This document shows positions 36,665-48,100 of a stretch of DNA of 64,000 nt, in pieces. Within the stretch, counting starts at the first letter, position 1, and each line of letters opens with the position of its first letter. The notes below the pieces were generated by a model. It saw only the letters and a program-made list of their open reading frames with translations, ran no database searches and was not told the DNA's origin. The DNA comes from Coniella vitis (Eukaryota; Ascomycota; Sordariomycetes; Diaporthales; Schizoparmaceae): NCBI GenBank assembly GCA_011317545.1, contig WUJK01000001.1, forward strand, positions 1,461,001 to 1,525,000. The letters are read 5' to 3'. The position numbers were made by a program, and so were the translations under genes.

Positions 36665-37671
36665 GGGTTAGTTGGCAAAATGATCTTTGAGGCAATCTCT
36701 GCGCCAGGGCCAGTGGAAAGGTGAATGGCGCGTCTGTATCTAAGGCACGGGGTAGAGTAGCTCGCTATGATTGCATTCGAATTCTTCGAGCCTTCAGCCT
36801 CAAGGAACCTGCTAGTGCTGCGATGTCTGCATTCCGTGACCTTGAATAAATCAGAGTATATCTGTGTCTCGAGATAAGCAATACCAGTAGTAAGTTGTGC
36901 AATTTGTCAGCCAATAGGGTGGTTGGATGGACGTGCGTTAACGAGAGCCTCGGATCCCCTCTTTTGCCAGTAAAAGACTATGATATCACCAGACAGCTGA
37001 GCCAATGTCGAATGATAAAGACTTATCTATACCTAATTGGGAAAGTTATCCGCCCAAGCCATATATCTCGCTTATCTATCGATATTCTTCTATTGCGGGC
37101 TTATCAATTCTCGTATCTATACCCGTTCTCGTTTCAGCCACCATCCAAAGTAAGTTAAGGTTGGCTGAACATAAGGGCTTATGCAGTCTAACGCAGTCTT
37201 CCGAATGGGCTACACGCAGTACATAGAATTATATCTATGTATAGTAAAGTGATTGATAGTTCAGATATAGATCGACGTATAACATGGTTTCCAATGGAAA
37301 ATGCCACCCCATAATCAGCAGTCCTCACCAAAACCAGGGGATGACGGTATGTTATCAGCAGAACACTCTGTAATCTTATTGTGCAAGGAACGCGTCAACG
37401 CATTACAATACTTTGGAGAAGTATAGCGAGCCGCATGTATGCTGGTCAGACTCATTCCTCAACATCAAAATTACAAATACAGCAGCTTTGCCGCGTCCGA
37501 ACGCTTTTCTGAACCTGGTTCATGCAGATCATTTATTCCGTGCTCGCTTGCTCCCTTAAACATTGGAAGGTTGTCGTATGAAATTATCTTCAAGCTCTCT
37601 ACGTCTATGAACTTTCTCCATAACATCCTTTCCGAGTGACTCTGCAAGAGGACTCCTATAACAAGACCGAC
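36665..37671. promoter_or_regulatory. Divergent promoter of regulator and permease genes, rich in GATA sites
   Basis: About 1 kb without a supported gene. HGATAR sites on either strand: 36872-36877, 37013-37018, 37023-37028, 37073-37078, 37077-37082, 37101-37106, 37254-37259 and 37352-37357. Five are within 94 bp, well above chance. Two CCAAT boxes lie at 36911 and 37002. This suggests control by an AreA/NIT2-type nitrogen regulator. Confidence 0.6.
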
Positions 37672-39488
37672 ATGTACGAGAAGACATCAGAGCGTGCAGA
37701 GAACGAGGCGGTGGGAAACGCCGACTATGAAAACCAGATAAACGCTGCTGGCTATATAGATCAGCTGAAACGGCAGTACACCTTAGTGGGCATTGCAGGA
37801 CTAGCTCTTACTATCGATAATTCTTGGGTTGCTCTAGGCTCGTCGATATCAGTCTCAATAGGTACGATCACACCTCGGAGGTATATACAGGTCGAGAGCT
37901 AACGCAAGTGCAGCGAACGGTGGCATTCCAGGCCTGATATACGGACTAATGATAGCAATATTCTACTATGCTTTTATCAACCTGAGCCTTGCCGAGGTAT
38001 GCTCTTTATTGTTATATGAGTCTTACAAATAGCCGTAAGCTAACACTAATTCTTCCACGAAGTTCGCTTCTTCTGTCCCTACAGCTGGGGGAGTCTATCA
38101 CTGGGCAACAATCGCTGCCGGACCAACGTGGGGCCGTATCATGGGCTTCTACATCGGCTGGATCAACTTCTATGGTTGGATGTTTGGCCTTGCCTCGCTT
38201 GTTCAGATTGCCTCCAACACCGCAGTGCAAATGTTTGCAACCTTGCACCCGAACTATGTGAGCGAGGCATGGCATGTTTACATCGGCTACTTGCTTGTTC
38301 TATGGCTATGTACCGTAATCGTTACCTTCGCGAACAAGGGAATACCTTACACACAACAGGCCGGGATGTTCCTGGTGGTCGTTGGCGGCGTCGTGACTGT
38401 AATCGCGCTCGCAGCGATGCCAAAACAGCACGCCTCTAACAAATTCGTTTGGGCATCTCTTGACGAGAACAATCTCACAGGGTGGCAGGGAGGTTTAGCG
38501 CTGCTGATGGGCGTGCTCAATGGTGCTTTTACCATTGGTACTACAGATGGTGTCACGCATGTGGCCGAGGAGCTGCCACGGCCAGCGCAGGACCTACCCA
38601 AAGCGATGGGTCTACAGCTTCTATTAGGTGGCCTTTACGCCTTTGTCTTCGCCATCGCGGTGGGTTACTCCATCAATGATATCTCCGCACTGCTCGGCAA
38701 TAGCAACAATTTTCCGCTGGCTATTGTATATCTGCAGGCTACAAATGGAAGCACTGGGGCGACAGTGGGTTTACTAAGCATTGTCCTTCTTAGCACGTTC
38801 TGCGGCTGTGTTGGCACTGTACTGACAAGTTCGCGGATTTACTGGGCGCTGGCGCGCGATAATGCTGTGCCTTTCTCGACGGTCTTTGCCCACGTCGACA
38901 AGCGCTTTAGTTGCCCTATCTGGGCGACTTTGTTTGTAGCTGTTATCGCTACTGGGCTTGGTGCTATTCCACTTGGCAGCCCAACAGCCTTCATCAACCT
39001 GACTGGTTCGTTCATCGCCCTAACTACCATCTCATACCTATTGCCCATCCTGGCCAACATAATGACTGGGCGACGATACTTTGCGCCGGGGCCTTTCCAT
39101 CTAGGCCGCTTCGGCTACTTGATTAATGGCCTGACGGTTGTCTTAATCATGCTTTTTGACGTCCTCTTTTGCTTCCGTAAGTTATATCTATCAACCTCTT
39201 ATCTATACAACAATATCTTTAGTCTAACGCGAGGGATATGCAGCGTATACTATACCTACCACGGAGGTCTCAATGAACTATAACTCCGTGATTATTGTGG
39301 GCATTCTAATGCTTTCGACAATATGGTGGATCATCCACGGGAGGACAAACTACCCAGGCCCAAAAGTCATGCATCTATACATCCACGCAGAGTCGTCATT
39401 GCGAGAGTCGTTGGAACTTTCCCCTAGTGGAGTGAGGACAGGTGAATCAGAGCTGCCGCGGCTGGATAAGAGGCTTCAGGGGGTGTAA
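37672..39488 (+). CDS. APC-superfamily permease (choline/GABA/amino acid transporter type), 4 exons
   Basis: Model: join(37672..37861, 37914..37996, 38063..39176, 39244..39488), 1632 bp, 543 aa, as usual for the family. It imports a small nitrogenous compound at the plasma membrane. Twelve hydrophobic segments are expected. Family motifs: ALTIDNSWVALGSS in TM1, NGGIPGLIYG, FASSVPTAGGVYHWATIAAGP (residues about 92-112), MGFYIGWINFYGW, and DGVTHVAEELPRPAQDLPKAM in the mid-loop. Similarity by eye is closest to choline/GABA permeases (Hnm1/Uga4 type). Introns are 52, 66 and 67 bp, all GT-AG, each with CTAAC 9-22 bp before the acceptor. Splicing restores SVSI-A-NGGIP, SLAE|FASS and CF-P-YTIPTTEVSMNY. 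The ATG at 37672 is the first in frame. Next to a secreted agmatinase, putrescine or agmatine are candidate substrates, which is inference. Confidence 0.92.
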
Positions 39489-40287
39489 GCACCACGCAGG
39501 AATATAGAAATAACAAAAACGTACTTAACAGCTAGATAACAATGACGTCCCAGTAGAGGATATCTTTACGTTGGACTAAGTCCTGATACATTTAACTTTC
39601 ACGTTTTGGAAATAAAGCAACCTTGTAACAATGCTTTGCTCTCGAAGTAAACTCGACTTCGGGCTATTATCCTGATTCAATGAAAGTCTACACCGGTCTG
39701 TGCTGCGAGTACTTCGGACAAATTTGAGGTTTTGGCAATTCTAATGTAGGACGGAGGACTAAAGTGAAGAATAAGACGCATTGTCAATGGAATGTGTTGC
39801 TAATTATATTTCTAACCGCAAAGAGCGCTATGGAACTGTTTAGTCAAAGTTTTACCTTGAAGCCATGCTTGCCTGGGAACATATAATATACTCAGACATA
39901 GGCAAGAGCGGGAAGTAAAATGAAGGAAAGCAATTGTACCTATAGTTCAAACAATCTTCAAGGCGTAAGTACTAGCTTGAACTTGGGCTTATCGTTAGTT
40001 GGTCGTTGGAAGCTATATTTGGACTACTTTTTGGTCTGTTTAAATATATATAAGAAGGCTTTTGTACTTCTCCTGTGATATCTTGATCAGCTAAGTTGTT
40101 AACGCTTAATGCACCTTTTTCTTACCAAGGTAAGAAAAGTGATTCAGGACAATTATTCGATAACTCTGAGCCGCAACAACTTGTATGCAAAGTCTTCGTA
40201 TCGGATTATCACCAGATGATGAATAGATTCTACAAACCTGGTGAGGATGCGAGTTTCCGTTTCCGTAATATACACCCGACGATCGCG
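39489..40287. other. Intergenic region right of the permease gene
   Basis: About 800 bp of normal composition. It has AATAAA at about 39611, a possible poly(A) signal for the permease, and a TATA-like ATATATATAAG at about 40045. No coding frame with family features or an ATG start is supported. Confidence 0.5.
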
Positions 40288-40360
40288 CCCACTATAATAT
40301 AGTGGTTAAAACACCTGGTAACCTGTTTTAAGGCTGTAGGTTTGAATCCTGCTAGTGGCT
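40288..40360 (+). tRNA. tRNA-like sequence, probably a tRNA pseudogene
   Basis: 73 nt with a good T arm (GTAGG-TTTGAAT-CCTGC) and a B-box-like GGTTTGAATCC. The acceptor pairs at 6 of 7 positions (CCCACTA with TAGTGGC), and an A-box-like TATAATATAGTGGTTA is present. No normal anticodon stem forms; instead TAAAACA and TGTTTTA pair around a 10-nt loop. Its identity cannot be read. It may be a degenerate tRNA or one with an insertion. Confidence 0.35.
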
Positions 40361-40672
40361 TGTTTAACCCGGCGTATACCGTCGATAATAGTACGGCGGG
40401 GCCTTTCCACCCCCCCGAAATAAGCAAAAGCTTCTACCCTATATAGCTAGAGTACTACTCGTTAGCAATATACTGGAGCTTTACTATTCAGGTGATGGTT
40501 TCAAATATAGTATAAATTATAATAGGTTTTCTCCCTTAGAGGTTTTCCTATTAATTTCCCGGCTGGATTTAGTAATATTATATTAGAACTAAAGAGGAAA
40601 TATAAACTATCCACTACTAGGAATAAAGAAATCTGATCGGAGGAAAAGTAGATTAAAAACTTATAAGCGAAA
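40361..40672. other. Transition from island to RIP-mutated DNA
   Basis: About 310 bp. A C8 tract at about 40410 and scattered CA/TG pairs show normal DNA up to about 40500. Beyond that the sequence becomes AT-rich. No gene seen. Confidence 0.5.
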
Positions 40673-41130
40673 TATAATAATCCTTGCCTAAATCCCTGAT
40701 TCTAGAAGTACCTATAAGTTGTATATTAGCAGGTAGGGAAGTATTACCTTTAAGTCTTCGTACGTTATTGAGCAATATTAAGTATTATAAGTAATTAAGA
40801 GGGATTACCCTATTATATAAAATAATACTTAAATTTATAACTAAAGACTATAAGGAAAACTATCTAGTATTAAGCTATAAACTCCTATCCTTATATCCTT
40901 CCGTTGTTTTATATTAAATATACTATTTAACTATAGATCGTTTAGATATATTATAATCTAATATATCTATAGTTCGTTTAGATATATTCTAATCCGATAT
41001 ATCTATAGATCGTTTAGATATATTCTAATCTAATATATCTATCCTAATTAGCTAGATTACTTAATCCCTATTCCTTATATTATATTAATATCCTTATATA
41101 AGAGATCCTATCGGTCCGTTATAGTTCCGA
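40673..41130 (-). repeat. Family A LTR variant A6, left part
   Basis: Reverse-orientation LTR starting TATAATAATCC. The outer parts match other family A LTRs, but the U3 core is replaced by a 36-bp tandem repeat. The LTR is broken at TCCGA by a miniature element, continues at 41613-41640, and is then broken by A5, so its inner end is not in the window. Confidence 0.82.
40935..41042. repeat. Three tandem 36-bp repeats in the A6 LTR
   Basis: Units 40935-40970, 40971-41006 and 41007-41042. Each is of the form AGATCGTTTAGATATATT...TATATCTAT with an internal near-palindrome. Absent from other family A LTRs here. Confidence 0.9.
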
Positions 41131-41260
41131 TGTAATAATAAGCGTTAGAAGGTACCGCTACACCATATAGACCTGCAAAAGATTAACTAATAATTAGAAT
41201 CTCTATCTAATTATTCCTTCCAACCGTATATATAGTGCTATAAGGGATTAGGTTATAATA
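41131..41260 (-). repeat. 3' LTR of the miniature element
   Basis: 130 bp, differing from its partner only at a few C/T or G/A positions. Confidence 0.85.
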
Positions 41261-41477
41261 CTATCTCCCTTCTAAGTAAGTTCGTCCCGAACTTAGAAGT
41301 ATACGGTTAACCCCCAGGCCTATATAACGTACTAAGGTAATAAGGCTTAGTTAGCGTTGTAGTTACGGTCTATAAGCACCTAATTAACTTCTGAGCTTCC
41401 CGGAAGCCCGAAAACTAATTAACTAAGTTAGGGATCGAACCTATAACCTTAGCTATACCCGGAGATTCTAATTATAA

Positions 41478-41607
41478 TATAATAATAAGCGTTAGAAGGT
41501 ACCGCTATACTATATAGACCTGCAAAAGATTAACTAATAATCAGAATCTCTATCTAATTATTCCTTCCAACCGTATATATAGTGCTACGAGGGACTAGGT
41601 TATAATA
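41478..41607 (-). repeat. 5' LTR of the miniature element
   Basis: 130 bp. Its first bases TATAATAATAAGC are the RIP form of TGTAATAATAAGC seen at 41131. Confidence 0.85.
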
Positions 41608-41640
41608 TCCGACTTCTATATTATATTATATTAGCCTATT

Positions 41641-42110
41641 TATAATAATCCTTACCTAAACCCCGGATTCTAGAAATACCTATAAGTTATATATTAGTAG
41701 GTAGGGAAGTATTACCTTTAAATCTTTATACGTTATCGAGTAATATTAAGTATTATAAGTAATTAAGAGGGATTACCCTATTATATAAAATAATATTTAG
41801 ATTTATAACTAAAGACGATAAGGAAACTATCTAATATTAAGTTATAAACTCCTATCCTTATATCCTTCTATTATCTTAGTAAGTCGATATAATCGATATC
41901 GATCCTATCGATCTATAGTATATTAGTCGATATAGTTAATATCGATTCTATCGATCGAATAATTATTAGGACCCTAACCCTAACTATATTATTATAAATA
42001 TCTAGATATCCTTATAAAAGAGATCCCTATTAATCTATTAAGGTTCCGATTTATTAATATATAATTATACTAGCCTATTCTTATAACCTATATATTTATA
42101 GGTTATAATA
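41641..42110 (-). repeat. 3' LTR of A5 (470 bp)
   Basis: Standard family A LTR in reverse orientation, with an ACCCTAACCCTAA motif at about 41972 (reverse of GGGTTAGGGT). Confidence 0.92.
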
Positions 42111-42229
42111 TTATCTCCCTTTTATTAGTCTTTATCCCTAAAGACCTATAGTATTTCCGTAAATAATCCTGCTTAATATTCTTACTTCGGATTATACTTT
42201 CCTAATTTATTATATCGTTGTCTTCTTAT

Positions 42230-42817
42230 ATAACGAAACCTCGTTCGTTAAATCTAAAGTCTAACTCTACTAAATAGAAATCGTCCTTATACTTAATTAT
42301 TCTTTCGAACGCTTTCGAGATATATCCTTATTCTTATTATAATTCTAAGGGTAAGACTTTTTATTAAGTTTCCCCTAGTAATTCTTCTCGTTACGCTAAG
42401 TATATATATTTAAAGCTTCCTTATTATAATATTTTAGAGATAACTAATTCCGCCGACCTTTTATATATCTCTTTATAGTATTAAAAGCTAGAGGATAAGA
42501 TCAAGGAGCTAGAAGATAAACTAATATACTTATATAGGTAGAAGAAGATATAGCGGGAGCGGATAATATATACTATTCGTTATAATTTATCGAATCTAGA
42601 AGACCTAGATTATATAGAATATAAGGAGGTAGAGAAGGAGCGTTTAGCTACTAAAGCTAAATATTATTCTATAAAGCCGATTATTCCTAAAGGCTTATTA
42701 TCTAAGGGTTTTATAATTATTATATTAGAGGATTTTAATTAATCTAGGATTTCTCTATTATCTTTATCTAATTTTCTTATTAATAATTTATAGGGTATTA
42801 AGGCCTTTAGTTTATAA
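42230..42817 (+). pseudogene. Antisense coiled-coil ORF of A5, RIP-broken
   Basis: 588 bp, same frame and length as in A1, A2 and A3. The first codons are ATA ACG (RIP-type changes of two ATG positions on this strand plus variation), ending SSL-stop. Confidence 0.62.
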
Positions 42818-42905
42818 CTTTAATTTCTTTAGAGTTATTATTAGGGGCTTTTAATAAAGAGTTTAATTATTCTTATAAATAGTTATTATAATTAAAGATA
42901 CGAAT

Positions 42906-42977
42906 AGTCTTATAGCTTAGTAATTAAAGTTCCTAGTTTCTTATTAGGAGGTCCGGGGTTCGATTCCTTATAATACT
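42906..42977 (+). tRNA. tRNA-Arg(UCU)-like sequence inside A5, degraded
   Basis: 72 nt. The best preserved arms are anticodon stem CCTAG/TTAGG around TTTCTTA, variable AGGTC and T loop TTCGATT. Confidence 0.5.
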
Positions 42978-43942
42978 TTCTCTATTTAAAGCTATAATAA
43001 CTTTTTATTTTCGTATTCTTTAATAAGGTTTAGGTATATATTCTTTAGTAGTTCCTAAGTATTTTCCGAATTATTATAATCTTTCTACTTAATAAGGTAT
43101 TATTTTCCGCGTCCGTATTTATATAAGTCGAGAATCTATTTAACTTCGTATTATACTTATTCTAGTTCGATAATATCTATATTATATAAGAGTTCTGCGT
43201 CTACTAGTACTAGCTCTAGGAGTAAAATATAGAAGATTAGGTATAAGCGTATATATAGGATTTCTAATTTATAATTAATTAGTAAAATCTATTATATAAT
43301 TTTATAAAGTCCGAGTTTTTTATAGCCGAGTTTATTATTAGGTTTAATAGTTTTAATATTTTTACGGTTAAGGTAGATTTTATCTCCCTTTTATAAGATT
43401 AATCCCTTAATCTTTTTCTAATTAGCGTATTTTATTATTTATTCTTTAATATCCTAAAGTATATATCGAATATCTTCGTATAATTATTTAATTCTTCTAG
43501 TATATTAGTTTACCGTTTCTACGTTTCTATCTAATAGTATTTCGTAATATACCGTAGGGTTATATCCGTAGAGTAGGAAGAATAATAATTTTCTTATATT
43601 CGTTATATCTATACTATTATAAGCGAATTATACCGTAGGTAAGAGTTCGACTTAATTATCCTATTTATAGTTAATATAGTATCGTAGATACTATTTTATA
43701 ATCTAGTTAGTATATTCTATTTATCCGTCTATCTAAGGATAAAATACTATAGATATATATTATATTATTCCGAGGTATTTAGTAGGTAAGATCTAGAATT
43801 TTAATATAAACTTTCTATCTCTATCTAATATAATTTCCTAAGGTATTCTATAGTTAGCGATAATAATATAGAGGAATATATATACGAGTTCTTCTACGGT
43901 ACTACTTTCTTTATATAGTAGGAAGTATATATACTTACTTTA

Positions 43943-44575
43943 TCCTTCCCGATACTTTTCTCGTATACGCCTGCTTTTGTTAAAGGTACGTACGGTTTTG
44001 CTAATAATTTACTAATATCTAACCTATTTATATATAGGCAAATACGGTCGCAGGATAGCCTTATAGGAGGCCCTACCTACGGATATAACGTAAAGCGGCT
44101 TGCTACCGCTTAAGGGATTAATGCCTAGGACGGATACTAGTTCTATTACGGATTCGATTTACTCCCCTATATAGTATAAGAGGTATTATAATATTACGTT
44201 ATAGTTATAGGAGGATACTATTACTCGTTAAAATAACCCCCTTGCCCCTAATACGGTTAGGACCCTCTTTATAGGTATACGCTATATGTTTATAGCTCGG
44301 GAGACGGTCCTATTAGCGGTAGATAAAACCCTAAGAAAACTAGTTAATACCTTTAAAGGCCCTTTATAAAGCGAGGAGCGTCTTTATATAGAGAGGGTAT
44401 ACTCTTAACTCCTAATTATAGTTAAGCGTAAGCTTAAAAATCTTTTATTAAACCTAGCTATTAGCCGGCCTACTCTAATATACCCGACTCCTCCTATTAT
44501 TACTCTATAGGTAATACTCTACCCCTAATAGCTACCTTTATCCGCTTAATACCCTTAATAGGGTCGAAGCTAGGC
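43943..44575 (+). mobile_element. Family C LINE copy C2, 5' segment
   Basis: Starts TCCTTCCCG inside A5 and matches the 5' end of C1 (17559 downwards on the minus strand). It keeps some CA and TG at about 44030-44060 and has a short GC-rich inverted repeat (AGCGG...CCGCT) at about 44094. Interrupted at TAGGC (44571-44575) by A2. Confidence 0.85.
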
Positions 44576-45045
44576 TATTATAACCTATAAACATACAAGT
44601 TATAGGAACAGGCTAGCGCAACTATATACTAGCAAATCGGAACCTTAACGGACCGATAGGGATCCCTTATATAAGGATATCTAGATACTTATAATAATAT
44701 AATCAGGGTTAGGGTCCTGATAGTTATACGATCGATAGAATCGATATCGACTATATCGACTAGTATATTATAGATCGATAGGATCGATATCGACTATATC
44801 GACTTATTAAGATAATAGAAGGATATAAGGATAGGAGTTTATAGCTTAATATTAGATAGTTTCCTTATAATCTTTAGTTATAAATCTAAGTATTATTTTA
44901 TATAATAGGGTAATCCCTTTTAATTACTTATAATACTTAATATTGCTCGATAATATACGAAGACTTAAAGGTAATACTTCCCTACCTACTAATATATAAC
45001 TTATAGGTACTTCTAGAATCCGGGATTTAGGTAAGGATTATTATA
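44576..45045 (+). repeat. 5' LTR of A2 (470 bp)
   Basis: Ends as in A1. Contains GGGTTAGGGT at about 44706 followed by GATCGATA repeats at about 44730-44810. Confidence 0.92.
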
Positions 45046-45149
45046 TTTTTATAACTCTTATTTAGGACGGTCTATATATACCTCTTAAGTAATATTAAGT
45101 ATAGTAATAGCTCCTTAAACTCCTACCCTATCTACCTTAAGCGAAGGAT

Positions 45150-48100
45150 ATCGCTAGGTTATAATTTAGGAAGATATAATATACTAATTAATCGAACTTA
45201 CCTAATAACTCGCTATACTCCGGCAGAATTAGGAGTAATAGAATCGTACTATCTATAGGTAGGCCTAATAGCTCGAATAATACTAAGCTATAGCCGCTAT
45301 ATCCCTAGCGCTTATTATTTAAAATACCGGTAATAGCTATAAGATAGATAAACCTATTATATATAACGGTAATTAGAAGACGCTTTAAGGATTCCTTATA
45401 TATTATAAGGTATACTTCCTATATAATATAATATAGTTTACTATTAAACCCGATAAAATTATCCTAGCCGGTATATAACTCGAAAAGGATACGCTTATTT
45501 AGTATAAACCCTTACTTTATAATTATATTAAATACCTAGGTAACCTCGATTAATATAAGACGATTACTAAGAATATATTCGACTTATTCGTAGGATTCGA
45601 ATATATCCTTAAGAAAATATTTAATAATCCTAACGAAGAATAGACTATAGTATAATAACTTATAGAACTTAAGTAGAATAAGTCTGCTTTAGCCTATATA
45701 ATCCGCTTTAAATAACTCTTAATATACCTCCCTTAGGAAGATAAGAACCTTATAGAATATTATTATAAAGGACTTAGGGACGAGGTTAAAAACGAAATCT
45801 CTAAGCAGGATTAGCCTAAAGACTTTATAATATTTAGTAATAACGCTATCTATATCGATAACCGTCTCTACGAAAGATATATAGAGAAAAGTAAGAAAGG
45901 AGGAAGCTATACTATATAGAGGAATTACGCTAATATAGGATAGTAGATTTAATAGATAACTAACTATAGCTTCTAGTAATAAGGTATAATAATTAGCGGT
46001 ACTATATATATAAGACCTATAGAGCTTAATATAGCTTAGCGTAAACCTATAAGTAAGGAATACTTTAACTATAGTAAGATAGGCTACTTTATATAAGAGT
46101 ACCGATAACCTAAGAAACCTAGAGAATTTAAGAAAGTCCCCGAAGGACGATAAGCTAATATTATAATATATAAGATTATAGACTCTACTCCTAACTAAAA
46201 CTAGCTTCTAGAGTAAGTATCGGATAACTCCGATTATAGACTCCTTAACTAGACCTTCTATTATAAGGATAATTATATAATATACCTTTCGGTAAAGTAA
46301 GGCTTAGGATAATTCCCCTAGAAACCTTATAAGGAATAATAAATTATAATTACCTAGAGAATACCTCTCCTAACGGATAATAATCTATTCGAAAGACTAG
46401 TAATAGAATAATAAGCCTAGCTTATTAGGGAATACCCCTACTAGCGTAATATAAAAGGGTATAAACCGCTTAACGAAACGAATATTTTATAAAGCGATAT
46501 TACGGAAATTATAGAATAATAGGAAATACTTAGTATCGGTTAGAATACTAGTACCTAAACCGTTAATAAAGAAACAAGCTTAGAATTAGAAAGCTTTACG
46601 AATAAAGATATCAATAAAGGAGATATATACTACCTTATTTATAATATTATACTTAGAAAACTATTCCGAATAATATCTTATTAAGATAAAACCCCCCTTA
46701 TATAGGAAGATATACGAATTAATTATCTCTACGAATAATATTATTAGATTATATAATTTACCTATATTATATATAATTACCGATAATACTTTAAATATAA
46801 GGTAATTAACGAATAGTTCCCTATACGCGAGATAGGGTATAGTATTATCGCCTATAACGACGATAATAGCGATTATTATAAAGTACTTAGAATAAGGGGA
46901 AATTACGCTAGTATTAGCCTTATATATAATACCCCCTACGAATATACTACGCGATAAGTAAAATAGTACTAATATACGATACCCTAGTATATACCTTATA
47001 TATAAGAAAAAGCGCTCGATTAGTATAGAATATACGAATAGAAATAAAGGGAAAAGCTTATAAAGCCTATATATATAGAACCTATATATTATAGCTTCTA
47101 TAAGCGCGCCGATTACGTAGAATACCTAGCGGATAAAGCGTATACTTATTATAACCTTAAGGATAATTAGCCCGGAGCCTAGACTCCCTATATAAAGGAA
47201 GAAAATTAAGTACGCTTATAGTAATAGGCCGTAGTATATATACGATACGGAATATAATAAGCTAAGAACTTAGCTTAGATAATAGCCCTTAGAGTATAAT
47301 AAGAATAATAAAACCTAAAAGGTAAGGATCGCTTATAAGGGATAATAAGCGATTAGGACTTACGGTAAAATCCCTTTATACGATAAATAGCTCGATATAT
47401 AAATATTTAAAAATCGTAGTACGAATTAACGATAAAAACTATATAATACTCCTAGATAGCGGAGTATAAGGAAACTTTATATCCCTAAGCGTTATTAATA
47501 GAGAACGGATACTTTAGAAGAAGAAAATAAAACCCTATAAACTTAATACTATAAAAGGTATAAAAGTTACTTATAGCTAAGGTATTATCGATATAGAATC
47601 TAATTAATTACTAGTTATAATCTATAAACGTATAATACTAATAAACTTCGATATTACGGATATTATATAATATAAGCTAATTTTAGGTATATTATAGCTA
47701 AGAAAGGAAAATCCTCGAATCGATTAGATTAATAGCTATATTTTATAAGATAAAGCGGATACCTAAAAAGCGGTTATAATTAAAGGTATAAGATCGGATT
47801 TAGTTACTAAGCGATACCTAGATAATAAGGGCTTAAACGAATTTATATATACCTCTAAATCGAGAAGAGCTAAAACAATAGCTATCCTAGGAAACGATAA
47901 ACCTCGATAGCTTATAGAAAAGGATCTAGTAATAGTTAATACCTAATAGAATAAGGAATATAATAGATTAGGATATAATATAATAGGATTCTATAGATAA
48001 TAGGATATATTATTATAGTAAATCTAAGAAGGAACTAAGTATATATAATAATATCTCCTTATAATAGTAACTATATAAAACGAAGATACGTTTAGAAACC

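Larger units (their letters stand above)
41131..41607 (-). mobile_element. Miniature LTR element (TRIM-like), 477 bp
   Basis: Two direct repeats of exactly 130 bp (41131-41260 and 41478-41607) flank 217 bp without coding capacity. A perfect target duplication TCCGA is present (41126-41130 and 41608-41612). On the minus strand its LTR starts TATTATAACCTA and ends TTATTATTATA, and its polypurine tract AGAAGGGAGATAG adjoins the 3' LTR. These match family A's ends and tract, so family A probably mobilised it. The internal region has a T-arm-like GGTTCGATCCC on the minus strand. It lies in the A6 LTR. Confidence 0.85.
41641..43942 (-). mobile_element. Family A copy A5, 3' part, RIP-inactivated
   Basis: Minus-strand copy inserted in the A6 LTR. 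Present are the 3' LTR (41641-42110), polypurine tract, antisense ORF, tRNA-like sequence, chromodomain (about 43000-43140) and integrase. It is interrupted at 43942 by C2. The rest lies beyond the right window edge. Confidence 0.88.

Noticed and set aside
36895..37226. Overlapping open frames in the regulator-permease spacer
   Set aside because: They sit in a GATA-site-rich promoter, show no family features and overlap one another in different frames.
37636..37671. Upstream extension of the permease frame
   Set aside because: It has no ATG, only GTG at 37636. The ATG at 37672 gives the normal short hydrophilic N-terminus.
40096..40302. Possible small gene of 68 codons right of the permease
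   Set aside because: It lacks an ATG at its start, has no recognisable motif and runs into the tRNA-like sequence.
40935..41042. CRISPR-like or satellite array
   Set aside because: Three adjacent 36-bp units without spacers, inside an LTR of a fungal element; simple tandem duplication.
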